DNA of 64,000 nt, taken from Podaxis mareebaensis. Taxonomy: Eukaryota; Basidiomycota; Agaricomycetes; Agaricales; Agaricaceae. The notes beneath the pieces are model-generated. The model was given only the letters and a program-made list of their open reading frames with translations. It was not told the DNA's origin and searched no databases. The DNA lies in assembly GCA_018524725.1 (NCBI GenBank), contig JAEUWP010000578.1:1-64000 (forward strand), given 5' to 3'. Made by a program: the position numbers and the translations under genes. This document shows positions 25,934 through 37,800 of this stretch, in pieces (within the stretch, counting starts at the first letter, position 1; the number at the start of each line of letters is the position of its first letter).

Positions 25934-26965
25934 CTATTCCTTTTCTTCCTCCTTCACCCCCATCTCGCGATTCACCTCCTCCAACTTCTGATCGAAGTCC
26001 TCTTCCGTTTTAATTCTCTTTTCTCTCAGATAGGTTTTAAGGACACAGCTCTCGCCAGATCCCGGCTTCTTACACCCTTTGCACGCGCGTCCATGTTGAA
26101 CCATCAAGACGTGAAGACCATATTTTAGGCCAGCGGGAATACGAAGGTCAAGGTGCGCTTGTGCAAGGACGCGGTCAGCCGTTGCAGGTACCCAACCTAA
26201 CAAACGACTCAGGCGGTAAACGTGCGTATCGACAGCGAACGAGTCCCTTTCCAGGCAAAATAAAAGGACACAAGAAGCTGTTTTCGGCCCAACCCCATCA
26301 TAGGAGAGGAGCTCTTGCATGATCTCCTCATCGCTCATGATAATAGGTGTATCATCGGGCGTTCGAGGTTCGCCCGCGAGATGCTGCAGAGAATAAACAC
26401 CGTGCTTTTCTTTAATCGCTTTCAGCAAGTTTTGTATCATCCCCGCCTTCTTGTTCGCCAAACCACCGACCCTGATTGCGTCTACCACCTTCTCCTTCGG
26501 AGCGTTCACGATACCCTCAAAGTTATTCCGTCCAAAGGCTTCGTCCAGACCCTTCTTGGCTCTGGCACAATTGGCACCCGACGTATTCTGGGAAAGGATG
26601 GTACCGATGACAGCCTCGATTACATTGGGTACCCTGCCGCATGTTTGCGCCGAATTGCTTGTAGCTTGGGGTGGTTGTCGTACAACTGGCGCGTTGGGTC
26701 GGTGGGCAGCAGTTAGAAGGTTGTAAACTTCCAGCGCTTCGCTAGATGTCGGATGGGGATATTCTGGAAACGGTGATTGAGCGGTATACGACGCCTGAAG
26801 CTTGAGTTTTTTCGATTTTTGAAAAGCCACAGGAGATCCACGAGCCGGAGACGCCGGTCGTTTGAGCATTTTTGGTGGTGAAATAACCACTGATCGAGCA
26901 GCAACGTCGACAGTTGCTCCAGACGCATGAGGTCTCTGGTTCCTCGCATTAGAGCGCAAAATCAT
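25934..26965 (-). CDS. Endonuclease III-like HhH-GPD DNA glycosylase
   Basis: A 343-codon single exon. Residues 1-70 are basic and low-complexity with a likely nuclear signal (KSKKLKL). The glycosylase domain spans about 75-310. VIEAVIGTILSQNT is the N-terminal helix pair of the fold. LLSYDGVGPKTA (219-230) is the helix-hairpin-helix with the catalytic Lys (K228), and FAVDTHVYRL holds the catalytic Asp (D246). These mark a bifunctional base-excision glycosylase of the Nth class, which removes oxidised pyrimidines and nicks the abasic strand. Odd: after HGRACKGC the usual four-Cys iron-sulfur loop (C-x6-C-x2-C-x5-C) is not present; only C295, C298 and C307 are seen, so the cluster is probably lost or altered. 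A later start at Met33 is possible. Single gene, no operon-like neighbour. Confidence 0.92.
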   Translation of the reverse strand: MILRSNARNQRPHASGATVDVAARSVVISPPKMLKRPASPARGSPVAFQKSKKLKLQASYTAQSPFPEYPHPTSSEALEVYNLLTAAHRPNAPVVRQPPQATSNSAQTCGRVPNVIEAVIGTILSQNTSGANCARAKKGLDEAFGRNNFEGIVNAPKEKVVDAIRVGGLANKKAGMIQNLLKAIKEKHGVYSLQHLAGEPRTPDDTPIIMSDEEIMQELLSYDGVGPKTASCVLLFCLERDSFAVDTHVYRLSRLLGWVPATADRVLAQAHLDLRIPAGLKYGLHVLMVQHGRACKGCKKPGSGESCVLKTYLREKRIKTEEDFDQKLEEVNREMGVKEEEKE

Positions 26966-29900
26966 AGCGGAGAGTAAAGAATATGCAGTTGACCCTGCAC
27001 CTGCCGCTGGGCTGCGGGGCGACGTGAAGTGGTGTGCAAGAGGTATAGCGCCACGAGGCGTGAGCGCTACCGAGTTACGCGATGTGACTTGGTTATGTCA
27101 CAGGCTTCAGCAAGGGATTATGCAGGGATTATGGTGAATCATTAAATCATCACTACGGAAGAGAACCCTAACCTCCAACCTCAGTCGAGCGGGGAATGAC
27201 GCTTCTCGTGTACTAGGACCTTGACATTTAATTCTTGTGTGCATTTCAATCATAACCCCTATTCCATATGATGCGTCCTCCGACGTTAACCGGACCTAAC
27301 AAGCCATGTACATGTAATAATTTGTGTCTTGGACGGAAAAAGCCACCCCCGATTCATTCGTTGCTAAGTTGCACTCTTGCATCATGGAATGATATTAGAT
27401 CAACGAGTATGATGTCATATTCTCTATCTGATAATGACGTCAAAAGTGCACAGCACACCGTCGCCGGTAAGCCGAAATGCAGAATTCGAACTCAAAGCAA
27501 AGCTATTAGAACGTCAGTCGGGAAAATGGGCCAAGGGTCAAGGGCTCGGTGGATATCTCTCGGACCTTACACTTGAATTTGCGCCCAATCTAGGTTTTAG
27601 ATGGAGTATAATGTGCGATCCCCATGACGGAAATAACGCTCAACCTTCTGACGTCGGCAGCCGGGCCGTCCCAACCACTTCTCCAGTCCACGCTGAGTTT
27701 TCATCTTCATGCTCGGTCTATAAACATTTCGATGATCTGACCGAGAATCCCCATATACCATAGCACGATACAAGCGAAGAGCTTTACGTAGAGTTGAATC
27801 CATGACTTACGATGAATGGGTGCCTTCAAGTCGCGGCCGGTGGTTCACTGATGATTTTCTTCTCTGATGTGTCCCTGGGGTTCAACCAGTTCGTCCAGTC
27901 CTAAGACCATATACGGGCATAAGCGTCGCATATAGCCATGTCGCGCTCTCCATTCGGTCCCGACTCCTGCCTGTTATTACGTCTAAGGTGTGTGTAAAAC
28001 AATAAAACTTGATTTCTTGGAAATTCGATAATTCACGCGCTCATTTCTGCGGATCTGTTCAAGTTGAAATAGTGCCTTCAGGATACAACTTTCGTTTGGG
28101 CCATTACGCACTGCTCAATTTGTAAGAAAGAACCGACGGGGCCGGATTTTTCTGACAGAAACATTGTGATATAGATTTCATACCACTGCTCAACCAGAGG
28201 GTCGGCCGGCTGCGATCCCTTCTACACTTTACCAACCGGAGTAATATTGCTCCAGCTACTGAGGAGAGTCAGCAGCGAGCACCAATCACATGTTATACTA
28301 CAACGCCGCTTGCCCACCCACAGCTGCCGCCGTATACTAAAAATCACCTCGAGAGTAATTCCTTCCCCGAGATCCTGAATTACGTGCTTTTTCTAGCAGC
28401 TTCCGCTTCTTTAGCAATTTTCTGCCAGAGCTTGTCCCGATTCAAACACAAGCACACGTAGTGATCAACGGAGATTTCAGCATTTATCAACCTCATCCAT
28501 GGTATACCCCCGCATGGACCTCCTGATGCCTACGAGATGCACCTGACCTCGTCAAATAGGCAGCAAACTTCAGTTTTCAAGTTCATTGTCCACAAGAAGC
28601 ATTATCCTGTAGATGAGGACTCAGCATTGTCGAAGCACACCATTAGCATCCATCTGGGCATGTGCAAAATCCTTTGATACTACCCGGTGAGTTAGTTTTG
28701 CCCCAACAATGGGGTATTCGCATGATATTCATTAAACGTCCGCATCATTTCACACATCCGCCGCATTCCATCCATGAGAAATGAACCAAACATTGTACCA
28801 CGAATCGCTCACCCATAGGGTAAACGAAGGTTCTTCCAGGACGAAGACCCTTGCTTAATTGACAGGACAAACACGATTCTAAATACGGTCACCCATTAGC
28901 CTTTTTTATCCATCTTGGCTCACTTGCCACTTGATGCGCTGAAGATCCAAGCTCAGCGCCTGGTTCTTCGAATATCGAATATCGAATGCACTGATTCCAA
29001 AGCTAATGGTGATGCTTACCTCCTCGAAGTGCGAAGTTATGATACACGACCACATTTTGGGAACCGCAGAGATGGAGCGCCAAAGTCTCGGAATGATCCA
29101 GTGATGAAACTCACGACGACGGGACTCTCTAATTCCCTCCCTAAATTAGTCAATTTACCAGAATAGGCGATCATGATAACGCGAGGCATCGAGTCATACT
29201 CTCTACAATGTTTCACTCCCGCGGTGGGTGTGTGGGTATTACAATGTTACCGATGTTCTGTAACTCGCATTGCGTGTCTGGTAGCATGTCACTGAAGAAT
29301 CATGCCGCTGCGGCGCCGGCTGAATTGGGATAACGAGACTTGAAACGAAGCTGGATGTGGCAGCTCTTACAACCTCGTGTCCTACACAGTAGAATCTAAG
29401 AACGACAGGTATGAATCGAACTGGTTGATTTTGAGACGTGAATAGACTGACATTATTCAGGGCGTACTCGGAGTTGTTAGCTCAGATTCTGTCTATTTCA
29501 GAGGTGCTACTGCCGATGTACTGGCGACGACAGCCGAAGCCTTGCATTTGAGTATCTTTGTGTTCCATATCAGTTTGGATAGGATGATCCGCTCTGAAAT
29601 CTCTCTCAAGGAATCATGCCTGCTGTAGAGGCTCAATATCATCATGTAATTTGTCTAGTTCAACGGCCATTGCGAGGTTCGTTGGTAAAAGGTTGATCCA
29701 GGCCTTATTTCTGGGACGGGTACTATGACAGGTCGACGTTTCCACATGTACACCGCCACTTGGCATTCCCATATCTTCTATCTTCTGAAACATGGATTAT
29801 GAAGTTCTCATCATTGACTCGACCATTGTCCGCCTCTTAAAGGAAAGCACTCTCGTATCCAGAGCACCACATCCCCGTAGGCCTTGATTTCGTTTTCACC

Positions 29901-32900
29901 TGTCAAATCTACGCGCTCCTATCGTGCGGACTTGAGGGAGATAATGTGATGACCTGTACCCACTGTCTCCCCGACCTGCGATGTTATCGAACTACATCCT
30001 TTTCTCCTATTGTTCTGTTTACTATACGAATGTCTACACAAACTCACTTTTATCATACACATAGATCCACGAAGACTCGCGGCAGTGCACATTTTCCACT
30101 CGCTCACAGTGGATCTCATGCACTCGAACATTACTAGCTATTTTACACGCCGTGCCCCTGTGAGATGCCTCCGTGGTGTTGACTCGGATGTTCTCTGGAA
30201 ACAGGAGAACAATGTTCATGGTACCTGATACTTCTAGAAGTCGAGAACGGGGCCGACATATCTACGCAGTTCGGGCTAATATATTGTACGACAAACAGCT
30301 GAGACTATATCAACACCACATGCAGCCAAGTCGTCGTTCTTAAAGGCCGGTGCTAATAATATCTCCCAAATCTCCCCATTGTTTGCCTAGTTAGTCACTA
30401 ATTCCGTTCGCCCGATGGAGCGAGAGGATAGGTGTTAATCGGTGATAATCACAATCCACTATCAGGTGCGCCGATGGTAATAGTGACTTGGTCCCGCAGA
30501 TGGACGCTCGGTCATAATGGAGTTCTTGCTGTTCATAAATACTTAATCCTCATGCATGCCTCGTGAGTGTACCTGGTGGTGGGATGCCACGACAGGAGAA
30601 GCGCATCACACCTTCTCCATATATCCGGCACGCCTTCAACCCGTGTGTACTCCAAGCCGAGGCTCATCGGGAAGTTCCAAAATCGGGTACGGACATTCCC
30701 CGTTTATATCAATATTGCCATCACATATCGTATCAACCCGGGCAATGTAAAGTACTGTCTCATGTATTCTCCTAGTCAAAATACCGAGTATCTTCAGCAC
30801 AGATTCTCCACAACGCTCTACCCGACCGAATGATGATGTATACGAATGCAGAACTGTCCTTTGATTCCAGCATATCGGAAAGGGTGAGCCGGAGATTGGC
30901 GTCTCCCGCGCTATCAGATATCCCTCCCTTCCGTTACCCGGGTATCCAATCTTTGAGAGATCGCAGCTCGCTTTCGACAATTGCAAGCCAGCTCCTGGAG
31001 TACGATTTGATGTATTTGACGTGAGGTGCCACCCGTAGCGACCACGAATCTTGTGTATAAGTAGATACATGACTCGGCATTGCCTTGCTTCCCTTAGGAT
31101 CGCACAAAGCCTCACTGACCCCACTTCAGAGTGGTTTCCAGTTACCTATTAATATTGACGTCCATAACGTACGACGGTGCTTCCTGGCAGTTGGACCATG
31201 CGCCGTGCTCAGCGTTCACAGCTGTTCTATCTGAGCTTCCAACAAAACAACCGAGTCACCTTCAAGCATTTGTGGTAAGCGTTTCTGGCAAAACTGATAG
31301 ACAAAGGAACCTCTTAGGAGAAATCACACATCCCATCATCCTCTCTGGCAGGCATCTTCACCCGTGAAGTGTGACATCTTTGCAAGTATACTCACGGTTT
31401 CGTCGACGTATTACCATGCTGCACGTCTCCAGAGGCTCTCCATGTGTTCCTTTCTGGAGGTTTCTTTGCATGATTAAGCGCATGAATCACTCTTGGCTTG
31501 CACCTAAAAAGAGCTTCCGTGAATCTGGGCTCATTTCCACCCAACTTCCGACATCTTGCCTCTCGTGTGAGTGTAAAGCTTCACTCAGGAACCCGGCCCT
31601 GTCGTGATTTCGACACAGTCGCCAGGTATAGAAGAGTCGGTGCGTGCGGCCGACCCATAAGTATCTATATTATATTATGAAGGAGTAGTGATATCAGCGC
31701 ACAGAAATGATGAGAAGGCGACTAGAGCACTAGAGGATACGTTTTGCTGGGCTATGGGCAAAAGAATCTCTGAGGATTGGCGCAAGGCTTAATGGGGATA
31801 TAAGGCTCAAACGGGCCAAACCAAACTCGTTCACAGAGGTCCGGTGAAATAATTGTCCAATTATGGCAGGTGACTCAAGTTGCCGTGTCGGGTGACGTTC
31901 ATCTGACGTCTAGGCTCTCCCACCCATCACAAGGCTACAAAGCACCTGCAGGACCGACCCGGCCGCTGATAACGCATAATTTCTGCTCGGACCTTCCCAA
32001 GCCTTATGTTCGGATATATGGATGGTTCAAGGGGACAGAGGGAATGATTCTGGGATATGAAGTCATGTTCATTTCCAGGTAGGAGTGATATGCATACGAT
32101 GTCGGAATTCTAGCTTAAGATGCTACTATGTTCATGAAGTGAGGTAGCGACGGAGGTGAAACACGATCGGTAGGGCCATGATTGGCTTGTTTGGTGGGTG
32201 AAGATGGAGTGAAATCCTGAGTTGTCGGGTCTGCTTAGCCTTTTCGGGAAAGAGGGTATCTGACCTGATCCTGCACGTGGTTCGTTTCCAGAACCCAGAG
32301 CGCGAGCTTCAAGCTTCAAGGCCTTGACTTGCCGTCGAGGGCTGCGCCGTGCTCGTTGTCCATCACGGTGAGGCGCAGATGATCGTTCTAAGTTGAGAGT
32401 GATCCAGGATGCCCGAGCAACACTAATGTCACTTGCCGTGAGTTCTAGAGGCTGTGAGTGAGTCACTGTCATCGGCGGAAAGGAGCGTGATTTGATGTCG
32501 ACGAAGCCATGCTTTCCAGCGTCCGCGGGATGGAGGGAAATTGAACAGACATTTCGAGAAGGGTCAGAGTTTCGTGGGGGTATGGGGTGGTGGCAGGTGG
32601 TGGCATAACCGAATGACCAGTGGCTCAACTGCGAGCTTGCGAACCAGGCCACGGCCGGGCCAGGATGCCGGAGATGGGTGAGAACATGAATTAAATCAGA
32701 AATCGAGTATCTGGGAGCGATCTAGGAAAGAACAATAACAGCATCGTCCTCCATTGCAGTGCCAAACAGCTGGTAACGCTCAGGTTCTTTCCGTCCAGCC
32801 TATATCGGGATGAGGGACCCTCGAGGGTCCGTTTTTGGACTCTTCATCATGTATACCGTTGAGTGACCCAGCCCAGTCTTGAGATGAACCTTACGAGATT

Positions 32901-33212
32901 AGGGCTCGTGGACTTCGGCGGAACCATTCCTGGCCACGCTATCTCGCCAGAACTATAAAACTGTCTCCGGTATTGTCATGGTTTTTTGTGCCCCGCTCGT
33001 GCAATTGTTCTCCCTGAACCGCTCAGAGACAAAGAAAACCAATCGCATCCTCGATTTGCGATACCCACAATTCTTTCTCTCTTTCTTCTCCTTGCGCGCA
33101 GGAGCTCCCATCCCATTCCCTCCCCTCCACCCTTTGTTCTCCCGAACGTTCACGAAACGAGTTTAACATCCTCTTTGTTCCAACATCCCATTGTCTTCAC
33201 GATAGAACAATC
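26966..33212. other. 6-kb stretch without recognisable genes
   Basis: Normal CG content, and open frames are short and unconvincing. The longest are minus-strand 30,636-31,124 (162 codons) and 32,110-32,652 (180 codons). The latter is Ser/Arg/His-rich with no motif and I do not call it. The right end holds the presumed promoter of the HMG-box gene. Confidence 0.4.
32953..33212 (+). promoter_or_regulatory. Likely promoter and 5' leader of the HMG-box gene
   Basis: A TATA-like ctataaaa lies at 32,953-32,960, followed by a long pyrimidine-rich tract (33,070-33,090, ttctttctctctttcttctc) typical of fungal leaders. The start codon follows at 33,213. Inference from spacing only. Confidence 0.4.
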
Positions 33213-34889
33213 ATGCCCGCCCTACGCACTCGCGATACCCAGGCCCGATGTGAGTATTACCTGCAACTAATTAACATGCTCCCATCGTCATTTCAATAAC
33301 TCACCTGGACCCTCTAGCACTCGAAGTGACAACGGACGCCCCACAACCCCCAACCCTTGCCATCATCTCTCCTACGCCGCGAGCATTCACCTTCCCTACA
33401 ACCCACAATCTTGCCGACAGTCCTTACTCTTCACCATCGCATTCTCCTTTTGAACCCGACCTTCGTTCGCTCCCTTCCCAGTGTACAGTAGCGCCGTTAT
33501 CGACAACGACACCACCTCCATTCCAACGCACCCTCTCCCCTATCTCGTCAATTCCAGAATCGTCATCATCTCCCTCACCCGCATCCCGCCCTCCCCAGAC
33601 ACACCAGCGTCGCAAGTCATCAACATGCAGCATCAGCACTGATGAGGAACGCCGTCCACGTAAGGGTGACTCTGATTATATCAAGCGCCCTGAGAATGCG
33701 TTTATCCTCTTCCGTCGCAAGTGCTGCGAAGAACGCCAAGCAGCTGTTAATGACGAGAAGTTGGATGGCCCGACCAAGAAGCAGCGACAGGCTGATCTCT
33801 CAAAGACGATTAGCCAGCAATGGAAATCGCTCTCACCCGAGGAGCGGAAGGTGTGGGAGGACAAGGCGAAGGAGAGGAAGAAGGAGCACGAACAGATGTA
33901 CCCCAACTACGTCTATCGCCCTCAACGTTCGAAGGATAAGGCGAAGGGAAAGAAGGCTGTCAAGTCGGGTCGGAAGGGTGAGGTTGAGCATGAGACGGAT
34001 ACCGAGAACGTTTCATTCGTTCTCCCGATGCCAGCTCCGCGCCACGGTCGTTCCGCGTCCGCTCCTACGCCACCACCGTACCAGTCCATCTTGCTCCCCA
34101 ACATCTACCAGATGACCCCCTCGTGCCCAACATCGCCCTCATTGCTCCCGATGATCACTCAACGTGCGTCACATACCGGGCACCCAGAGGATTGCTTAAA
34201 CAACTTTGATTTCTTGCCTCACGACAACTTCATGCCTCCACCATCATTTGGTCAGGCCGGACACTTCGAAGCTAGCCTTCAGGTGAGTATACCATCACAC
34301 ACCCAATCAAACCCTTCACTCACTCATCACTCCGCAGTCGTCCGAGTTCCTGCGAAACATCTTTGCCATGCCTAATCTGCCTTCGACTTCTCAAAAGAAC
34401 AACCAGATGCAACTCAATATGCCTACCTCCAACGAACTCCTTCCTCCCCATCAAATGATCTCTCCCGCATCGTCTGCCGGATCTTCGGGTCCATCGTCTC
34501 CTGTCTCGGGTCCTTTCACCCCTCTCGCGACCATTGCGAATCAATCCTTCACTCAGCAACTCGCAGGGGTTGACGTACCTGTACCTGAACCTCAACAAGG
34601 TGAGCTCGAGCTGCCAACCAACATGCAGCTCCAGCAAGACCTTTCTTCCTACACCTGGGACAGCAACAACATCTGGCCCAGCGGTTCTGAGGTCCTTCTT
34701 GGTGACGACTTCGACTTGAACGCCATCCCAGCGATCGAGCTCGGGAACGGCAAGTTCGATGATCATCTTGCAGAACCCACATCGACGCTCCAGTTCGGGC
34801 AGGAGTTCGCCAATGCCTTGGAAGGCCGCGAGTTCGCACAAGACAACATGATCAGCTTCGACGAGATGATGGCAGGACATAGGTATTGA
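33213..34889 (+). CDS. HMG-box transcription factor
   Basis: Three exons: 33,213-33,249, 33,318-34,282 and 34,338-34,889 (introns 68 and 55 nt, donors GTGAGT and GTGAGT). The spliced length is 1,554 nt, 517 residues. The first exon gives MPALRTRDTQAR and joins SLEVTTD. Residues 20-130 are Ser/Pro/Thr-rich. The HMG box is at about 134-215: YIKRPENAFILFRRK, then ADLSKTISQQWKSLSPEER, ending MYPNYVYRPQR. This is the sequence-specific MATA/Sox-like type found in fungal mating and developmental regulators (Ste11/Rox1/Pcc1-like), not the abundant non-specific type. The C-terminal half is Pro/Ser/Gln-rich with acidic patches (LLGDDFDLNAIPAIEL), a plausible activation region. It should act in the nucleus. 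In mushrooms such factors control sexual development, but I cannot tell which ortholog this is. Confidence 0.92.
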
Positions 34890-37800
34890 GCCAACGGATG
34901 CTGCGCGTCTTTTGGGTTTTGTTCACTGTGTTTTTATGATCATTATTTGGACTGTTGTAAGCATATTTGTATTTTGACGCACCGTCGGTTCGGCATACCT
35001 CCACTCTCTCGTCCTCGTCCCCGCCGGATCGTCGAAGCTACTCATGTACGTGCCACCCCTTTGTTCTTGATTCGCCGTAAAAGGCATGTACCATATTATG
35101 CTCACTCACGACTGGAGGTTGGTTCATCGAGACGTACCGGATACCATCGATCGGCCTTCCTCAGATGCGTCTCGATGACCATCCCGTAGTACTCCACCCC
35201 CCACCTCTTCCTTCCAGCGCGCAATGATTCTTTTTTGGTTACCCACTTTCCTTCATGGACTATTATTGACTTCACATTCACGAACTTTTCCCCCCTCCGC
35301 TCCCCTCTTGCATATACCCTCACCCGCAACCCTTATTTATTCCTACGGTGGTCCATCTGTCGTGTCCGCATTTGTCACTTATTCCTATGACCTTGTACGT
35401 ACAGGTTGGTAGCGAATCGTTGTCTGACATTGCACATCACCAACTGCGTTATCCATCAATGAAGGACAATAAGAAATGGGTAAGCGAAGCAACCTACCAA
35501 AACAGCGACAGAAATTCGAATGAGAATCGGAGACAGTGCGGTTTCCCGATAACGGGGGTGGGCTTCGATAATAAGTGATGTAGAGAGTGAGGGTCGGCGT
35601 GAGCAACACCCAAATTGTTAGCTTGATTTTCTTTCAGGATACCATTTTAAGAACGCTGGAAGCTTCACCTGAGAACCTGCGGCGCATCAACCCAGGTCTA
35701 TATACCCACACTATTATTCCATCCACCCATCTTCCACAGGTACCGTGAGGTTTATTTATTCCTCGACGTGGTAGAAAAAGATAATGACTCAGGGCACGGG
35801 GCCATGGCCGCGGGGGTGATAACGACCTAATATCCTGCGGCGTCGGTGAGTAGGATTGAGCTTTCGAGCTAAAACCAAGCCAAGAATAACCTGGCGCCTG
35901 CGTGGTTTTCTCAGCGAAAATGAAATAGGGTCAGCCAAGTGGCGAAAAGAAATGACTGATACACGGGGCAAAGGGCTTGCATACCAAATATTTTCTTAGA
36001 AGCCCTCACGAGAAGCAGCAATGAGGCTTTCCAAGAGCAGATACCGTATGGTGCGCACCAACCCGAACCGGTAATACAAACCAGAACGATAGGTAGCGTT
36101 GCGGCAAGCTGCGATCGAGGAGCGCAAGTGTGTGAATCTGGCTGAAGGCGGGACAGAGCGTTCAGAGAAAGGAGAGGTATTGATACAGTTGAATCAGATG
36201 TATTGAGTGATTTCAGAGCTAAATCCAATATGGAAGTTAGTAATAGGTCGTTGGAGGGAGGACAGGGGAGGTTACCTGTACAGAATATACATGAAAACTT
36301 TTGATTATTTGGGAATAATATGACAAGTTAGCCGCGACGAGACAAGGTAAAGAAACAGAAAAGTGACGTACACTCTAGAACCGTACTGATACCCCAAGGA
36401 AAGGGGTCTTGCCATAGGACGGGGCAAGTGGCAAGACGAGCCAGCGGCTTTGAGGAGCTACGCGATGTTAGCACTTGAGGGTGAGGGTGAAAGAGCAAGA
36501 CCAGAGTGCAATCATAAACAGGAGACCCCCATGCGACGTTTATATAAAGAGCCCACAAGAAGCCATGCATTTGCAAGGTGTCTGATGATGGTGTCCTCAG
36601 TTTCGGTGATAGGAAGTTCAGGAGTTAAAAGTAGAAATAGCCGAGCAACTGAATGCATTTTGTGACCTCTCCTGGAGAGAACTACGAAAACAGCACGCTT
36701 GGTTATCCTGCTCGCGATGAACCTCAGCCAATACAGTCCCGCATTCGGTGATAAGAAAGCGTGCGTACCTCCGTAATCCTTAATGCATTAATATGTGTCC
36801 AGAAAAGTCGCATGGCCCACGCGTTTCGTCCCGTGTTACTTTTGTGGGTGAGCGTTCGCTACTTGTGACATAGTGTTAGTAACGCGCGAAACGCTGAAGA
36901 AACGCCGCCTGAGCCGTGTCACCTTATAGGTTGCTATAGATGTTACAGTTCCGGGGGGACCAGGCCTCACCCAAAGATTTTGTTCAACAAAATAGGTCGA
37001 GGGTGAACATGGATTCCACGAGGAAAGTTCACGATGGCGGTATGTTTCTTTGGGATAACCTCATGCGCATATAGCCACTCTGTGCAGTGGAAGAGCTGGG
37101 GTCGGAGAAGAACATGGAGCGAAGAGGGTAAGGAGAAGGAGCTGGACGCTGATGGATGTGGAGGTCTCCTAGGAAACCTTTTTCGATCTCAGGAGACATG
37201 GTGGAGGTGCATCACGTGATCGTTCCCCAGGTCAATTAACAGACGCCCTCTTTGGCGTTCGGCAAGCGCTCAAGCCACGATATATCAGGCACACAATATC
37301 TGACATGAACAGCTATGTAGGATACAGATATCTTGCCGTACTGGGACCTTTAACCTTGCTGCTAGACCTTTAAACTTGCTGCTAGACCTATACACGAGCT
37401 TACTCCAGAGCCAGCTCCTTCCTTCTAGCTGTACTTAACAGGTTATCCGCAGGGCGCTTTTGAAGTAACGTGTTGCCATCTCCGAGTCAGCAAATTCGAA
37501 TGAGTCTCGTGCGCTTCTCAATATAGATAATACTGACGCTGGATCGATGATGCTACACGGCGTCATCAAACTCAGTCATATACCAGTTAGCGCCAGCTAC
37601 CTCTAAATATAAAATGGACCAGATACTTTGAGCAAACTATCTACTGGATGCTACTGGATGTTCATATGCTTCCTCCGGCATGGGGCTAGGGTGGGGTTAG
37701 AATTCCCGTCTTGAAGCTCAAACTCCTGTGCGGGCATCCACGGTCATCGCTTCTCCTCGCTTGACTAAGTACTCCGTGCTCAATTGGGAAATGGTTGATC

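Noticed and set aside
32110..32652. 180-codon minus-strand open frame upstream of the HMG-box gene
   Set aside because: Ser/Arg/His-rich with no domain, no paralog in the window, and no supporting exon structure.
34320..34880. 186-codon minus-strand frame opposite the HMG-box gene's last exon
   Set aside because: Antisense shadow of a real exon; Arg/Gly-rich with no motif.
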